Below, piece after piece: positions 61,701-64,000 of a DNA stretch of 64,000 nucleotides. The notes beneath the pieces are model-generated. The model was given only the letters and a program-made list of their open reading frames with translations. It made no database searches and had not been told where the DNA came from. Numbering within the stretch: position 1 is the stretch's first letter; each line of letters starts with the position of its first letter. The DNA is from Effusibacillus pohliae DSM 22757 (GTDB lineage Bacteria; Bacillota; Bacilli; Tumebacillales; Effusibacillaceae): positions 96,524 through 160,523 of the forward strand of contig NZ_AQXL01000133.1 of NCBI RefSeq assembly GCF_000376225.1, read 5' to 3'. A program made the translations under genes and the position numbers.

Positions 61701-62457
61701 ACTGGCGGATCTTTCGGCTGACAGCCTGCCTGACAGGGAGGAAGAGGAAATCGATCCCGAACCGGGCATCGCTCCAGGTGGAGCGGACGAGTTGGCTGCG
61801 GAGGCGCCGGACATCAACCATCGCCGGGTGCATGCCGATTTGCGGGGCACGTTGGTGCATGAGTTGTTCGAACAGTTGCGGGAACCCGAACAGGCGGCGG
61901 AACTGATCCGCAAGCAAGTGGAGAGCACGGCGGGAATCCGCCCGGAGGAACGGCCGGCTGTGATCGCCTATCTGCAAAAAATGGCCGATCGCTACCTGAA
62001 CAGCCGGTGGTTTCATGGCGACTCGCTGCGCGAACAGCCGTTTTATCTGAAAATCGGCCCGACGATGCTGCACGGTTTTATCGATTTGATCCTCCCGGAA
62101 GCGGATGGGAGTCTGACGGTCGTCGATTTTAAGACGAACGAAATTCGCGGCGGCGAACAGATCGCCGAACTGGCGAAGAGCTACGAGGTGCAGCTGCAAC
62201 TGTATGCGCTGGCGGCACGATCCGTTTTTCAAAAGCCGGTGAAACGCGCGCTGCTCTTCTTCCTGGATGTGGGTGAATCGGTGGAAGTGAATGTCAGCGG
62301 GCCGACGCTCGACCGTTTGCTGGACGACCTGCGGCAAACTTGCAGCCAACTGCTGGAACGTTGTACCATAGACTCATATCCGATGACGAATGAACGGGCT
62401 GTGTGCGGCCGGTGCGGCTACCGGACCCTGTGCGGCAGAAGTGAGAGTGGAGCATGA
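58702..62457 (+). CDS. addA: Helicase-exonuclease AddAB subunit AddA
   Basis: 1251 residues. UvrD-type helicase motifs: VAAGAGSGKTWVLTERY (I), FVMIDEFQDTNRLQKSIL (II), FLVGDGKQSIYKFRGAD (III), VMTVHASKGLEFPVVI (V) and YVAMTRARDYLIL (VI). The C-terminal nuclease has GFIDLILPEADG and LTVVDFKTNE. It forms the Gram-positive equivalent of RecBCD with AddB. The ATG overlaps addB by four bases, and the stop overlaps the LysR gene. Confidence 0.96.
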   Translation: MTFDAPIRRVRNPQPNEAQAKAIENLDQDLLVAAGAGSGKTWVLTERYMEMLVRGARPGQIVAITFTELAAAEMKRRIRTAVEKWIAETADLLEKKRLRRIRSELDSAIISTIHGFCMRILKEHPVEAGVDPLAEVLEPDEARRLLEEAVEEVLEAALRERFAEVQPLYLAWGGRRGMTESLLQAYEDMQMFDYPVDRVLADTERSLAAMRAEIETMVDEIDRLVNTIVRPELGELLANKKQLPQYAVQMEAWVRRWEEKSALLRTWDGVTDPQVRRTLRDLRNTIWRKYGSESLRDAHERLKEVLLPKLMRLEVGPDAMDRARSFCRLLEALEARYQQKKDRRHALDFHDLERITARMLERYPDVAALYGKRFRFVMIDEFQDTNRLQKSILDRITSASGNVKRFLVGDGKQSIYKFRGADVDVFQEVEEEHRRAGGDRLIDMGVNFRTQAGIINYINDFFANLMQSADTEHVKQVRFAPLHAARNPAHGNPCVEILVHSADAEAAARDGEADLIARRIRELVDNRLPLVYRKRAGEREETPQPVRYGDIAILFSATTHLQVYEQALQRYGIPYTVEKGRQFYKKQEIADLCAWLTAIVDPADEVALAALLRSPVVALSDETLFWLAQEGSIQQGLAVMAAADAVSRVRLQARLGEAEFAKTVRAVRKLSEWRESWRLRRLTDFLESILRESGYLQMLLAGFGGEQRYANVLKLLEIAEQLQRKEGYGVAEFVEYLKRMRDEEVQETEAQLGGGSGSGGGAVRLMTVHASKGLEFPVVILPDLKRPLQTGDTARCLIRPGMGIGLKAERYGETAADGELEVQGDGLFLRMKEQESERELLEEHRKLYVAMTRARDYLILAATKPKRETTSWQKWILEHAGFPKFDEIACGILEKGDPSTGYRIFVNGEVGWPAVGFDRDRQMPWQVWRERMGCCEGKEAGGVLTSDSFALLFPAGNPDSLHVPMLSASAYMAYRTCERRFFLKYLFRLPELRRSGGQSALADLSADSLPDREEEEIDPEPGIAPGGADELAAEAPDINHRRVHADLRGTLVHELFEQLREPEQAAELIRKQVESTAGIRPEERPAVIAYLQKMADRYLNSRWFHGDSLREQPFYLKIGPTMLHGFIDLILPEADGSLTVVDFKTNEIRGGEQIAELAKSYEVQLQLYALAARSVFQKPVKRALLFFLDVGESVEVNVSGPTLDRLLDDLRQTCSQLLERCTIDSYPMTNERAVCGRCGYRTLCGRSESGA

Positions 62458-63338
62458 ATTTAAAGCGAATTCGAACATTCAGGATGGTTGTCGACCACAA
62501 AAATTTTTCGATCGTCGCCGAACTGCTCGGCATCAGTCAGCCGGCGGTCAGCAAACAGATCAAAACGCTCGAGGAAGACCTGGGGGTGGTGCTCTTGCAC
62601 CGCGATTCGGTCGAGCCGACGGAAGCGGGGCGGATTGTCTACCGGAAGGGAAAAGAGCTCTTGTATGCCTGGGACGAGCTGGTGGCTGAATGCCGGGCGA
62701 TGCAAGGGGAACTGACGGGGCTTTTGCGAATCGGGACGAGCACGATCCCCGGTTCGTATCTGGTGCCGCCGCTGCTTCGCGAGTTTCGGAAACGCTATCC
62801 GCGGATGGAAGTCTGCCTGACGGTGCATGATTCGGAAGAAGTGACGGGGCTGTTGCGGGACGGACGATTGGACGTCGGCATCGTCGGCAAGGAGCCGGAC
62901 GACGACCCGTTCGAGTCGCACGTGGTGGCACAGGATCGGATGCTGCTGGTCGGTCCGATCGACAGCGACGAAATGGACGGATTCGGCGATCTGAAAGGCA
63001 AGCCGTTTATTTTCCGGGAAGAAGGGTCGGGGACGTGGCACGCGGCGAAAGAAGGGCTGCGAAAATGGGGCGGATCGGTTGACAGACTGAATTGCGTGGC
63101 GCAGGTGGACAGTACGGAAGCGGTGATTTCGCTGGTGGAAGCGGGGCTCGGCTATTCGATCGTGTCGAGTCTGGCCGCCCAACCGGCCACCCGCCACGGC
63201 CGCATCAAAATCCTGGCGGAACTGCCGGTGGTGCGCTCGTTTTATCTGACCTACCTGTCGTCCAAACGGCAAAACCCAGCGATCGCGGCGCTGGTGAACC
63301 TGTCGGGGAGTTTACTTGGAGAGGCGGGCGAGGATTGA
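62454..63338 (+). CDS. LysR-type transcriptional regulator
   Basis: 294 residues: helix-turn-helix (FRMVVDHKNFSIVAELLGISQPAVSKQIKTLEEDLG) and effector domain (LRIGTSTIPGSYLVPPLLREFRKRYP, VHDSEEVTGLLRDGRLDVGIVGKE, DSTEAVISLVEAGLGYSIVS). STIPGSYLVP and GIVG resemble the CysL-like group, which includes regulators annotated as selenium-metabolism-associated; I hold that loosely. ATG 62454 overlaps the addA stop, so it is co-translated with AddAB, an odd partnership. Confidence 0.88.
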   Translation: MNLKRIRTFRMVVDHKNFSIVAELLGISQPAVSKQIKTLEEDLGVVLLHRDSVEPTEAGRIVYRKGKELLYAWDELVAECRAMQGELTGLLRIGTSTIPGSYLVPPLLREFRKRYPRMEVCLTVHDSEEVTGLLRDGRLDVGIVGKEPDDDPFESHVVAQDRMLLVGPIDSDEMDGFGDLKGKPFIFREEGSGTWHAAKEGLRKWGGSVDRLNCVAQVDSTEAVISLVEAGLGYSIVSSLAAQPATRHGRIKILAELPVVRSFYLTYLSSKRQNPAIAALVNLSGSLLGEAGED

Positions 63339-63409
63339 ACGAGGAAACCGCCGCCTGGAAGAAGGCAAACCGGAGGAGGCACTGAACCGAGCGAAAAAAG
63401 GAGGTTGTC

Positions 63410-63679
63410 ATGCAATACGAAAAAATTCCGCCCGTGCTGCTGCGCGATTTTCGCCGGGATATGGCGCGTGTCCCGTGGCCTGCGTTCCTTGCGTGGCCGC
63501 AGCGGGAGCGCGACCAGATCATCACGCTGATGGCGCAGGACTTCGAGCATTTGATGGACCAGGAAGAGCATCTGGCGTTGCGGGAAGCGTATCTCAGCAC
63601 GGAGGACGACGAGTCCCGCAAGCGGATGCTGTACGAACACTATCAACGATTGTTGAAAAAACGGGGACTGGATCAATAG
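63410..63679 (+). CDS. Small hypothetical protein
   Basis: 89 residues after AAAAAGGAGG, ATG 63410. It is charged and helical with several Trp (RVPWPAFLAWPQRERDQI), and a C-terminal YEHYQRLLKKRG. No signal, no membrane segment and no recognised family. It lies 71 bases after the LysR gene and is likely in the same transcript. Confidence 0.65.
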   Translation: MQYEKIPPVLLRDFRRDMARVPWPAFLAWPQRERDQIITLMAQDFEHLMDQEEHLALREAYLSTEDDESRKRMLYEHYQRLLKKRGLDQ

Positions 63680-63969
63680 GCGAACGCCGTATCGCCATGC
63701 GACGGCCGGCGGCGGGAGGGAAATTCATCCAAACGAGCTTTTTGCGATGTCCGGGAAGCCAAACGGGACAAGGGCTGAGAAATAAGCGAAAATAATCTTT
63801 CCCCCAAAAATCAGCGGAAAACGTACCCTTTCAGACACAAAAATAGGCCGGGTTCCGAAATTCCACCCCAGCCTCTTGATGTGGTTAAAAATAGTAAACA
63901 GGCGAGTTCATCCGTGGTAAAATTGTAGTTGACGAAGCCACAATTTTATTTTCTGGAGGGTCGCCTGCT
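63680..63969 (+). other. Gene-free stretch before the transposase gene
   Basis: Probably contains the left end of an insertion sequence. AAAATTGT and ACAATTTT (near 63923 and 63941) form an inverted repeat spaced about 13. The boundary of the element cannot be placed without its other end. Confidence 0.4.
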
Positions 63970-64000
63970 ATGGCTATTATACCACAACTGAAACTGTTTG
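63970..64000 (+). mobile_element. Start of a probable transposase gene (cut by window end)
   Basis: ATG 63970 after GGAGGG opens MAIIPQLKLF at the end of the window. This beginning resembles DDE transposases that start with M-I-IPQ-SLF. Only ten codons are visible, so the family is uncertain. Confidence 0.45.

Noticed and set aside
59674..62349. Long open frame (891 codons) on the minus strand
   Set aside because: Fully antisense to addA; produced by GC-rich codon bias, with no ribosome site and a low-complexity Arg/His/Gln-rich translation.
1..64000. CRISPR arrays, tRNA or rRNA genes
   Set aside because: No regularly spaced short repeats, tRNA-like cloverleafs or rRNA signatures were recognised by eye; a tRNAscan or Infernal run was not possible.

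Overview
The window is chromosomal DNA from a low-to-moderate GC-biased, spore-forming member of the Bacilli. The evidence is sigma-A promoters, strong AGGAGG ribosome sites, AddAB instead of RecBCD, a CcpA cre box, an AzlCD pair, a YheC/D-type spore-coat ATP-grasp protein, a c-di-AMP riboswitch in front of an NlpC/P60 gene, and an infC-rpmI-rplT operon with an attenuator leader. Codon use is GC-rich with many GTG/TTG starts, which fits an Alicyclobacillaceae-like (Effusibacillus/Tumebacillus-type) genome; that placement is inference.

Layout. 1-9.5 kb: carbohydrate and housekeeping genes: the 3' part of a nucleotidyltransferase/phosphohexomutase fusion, a GH15-like protein, yitT, pgi, an exported hypothetical protein, a thioesterase, plus two gene remnants (a CBO0543-type membrane gene and a VanW tail). 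9.7-11.2 kb: a YeeE/YedE transporter overlapping a TusA-like gene whose active-site cysteine codon is an in-frame UGA, a selenoprotein candidate. 11.3-17 kb: leuCD, a DMT exporter with a LysR regulator, an XRE-cupin regulator and azlCD. 17-20.5 kb: a subtilase, a small membrane protein and an MFS transporter. 20.6-22.6 kb: rplT-rpmI-infC and rpsR-rpsF, back to back on the minus strand and without ssb. 22.7-25.1 kb: a TetR/enoyl-CoA hydratase/acyl-CoA ligase operon whose ligase is truncated. 25.2-28.4 kb: bioY facing an ECF transporter module in which EcfA2 and EcfT are one polypeptide. 28.4-35.4 kb: an amidohydrolase, pckA, an acyl-CoA ligase, an AIG2-like protein, a gutted M14-type gene and a YheC/D protein. 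35.5-36.3 kb: the riboswitch and its NlpC/P60 gene.

36.4-46.5 kb is a pentose island: a XylFII-LytS-YesN sensing trio, an XylFGH ABC transporter under a cre box, a collapsed isomerase/xylulokinase mosaic and an SDR. Sensing and uptake look intact, but the catabolic genes beside them are not. The island is bracketed by two copies of the sequence that follows the NlpC/P60 gene. Next to it an AT-rich segment (47.1-48.9 kb) with an unrecognised secreted protein is bracketed by a second, 140-bp direct repeat.

49.5-53.3 kb holds an envelope-stress-like cluster (PspA, DUF350, DUF4178, DUF4247) and a membrane protein. 53.5-63.7 kb holds ytqA-ytqB, addB-addA, a translationally coupled LysR regulator and a small conserved gene. 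The window ends at the start of a probable transposase gene. A recurring theme is decay by deletion: at least five genes are truncated or internally deleted without many point stops.
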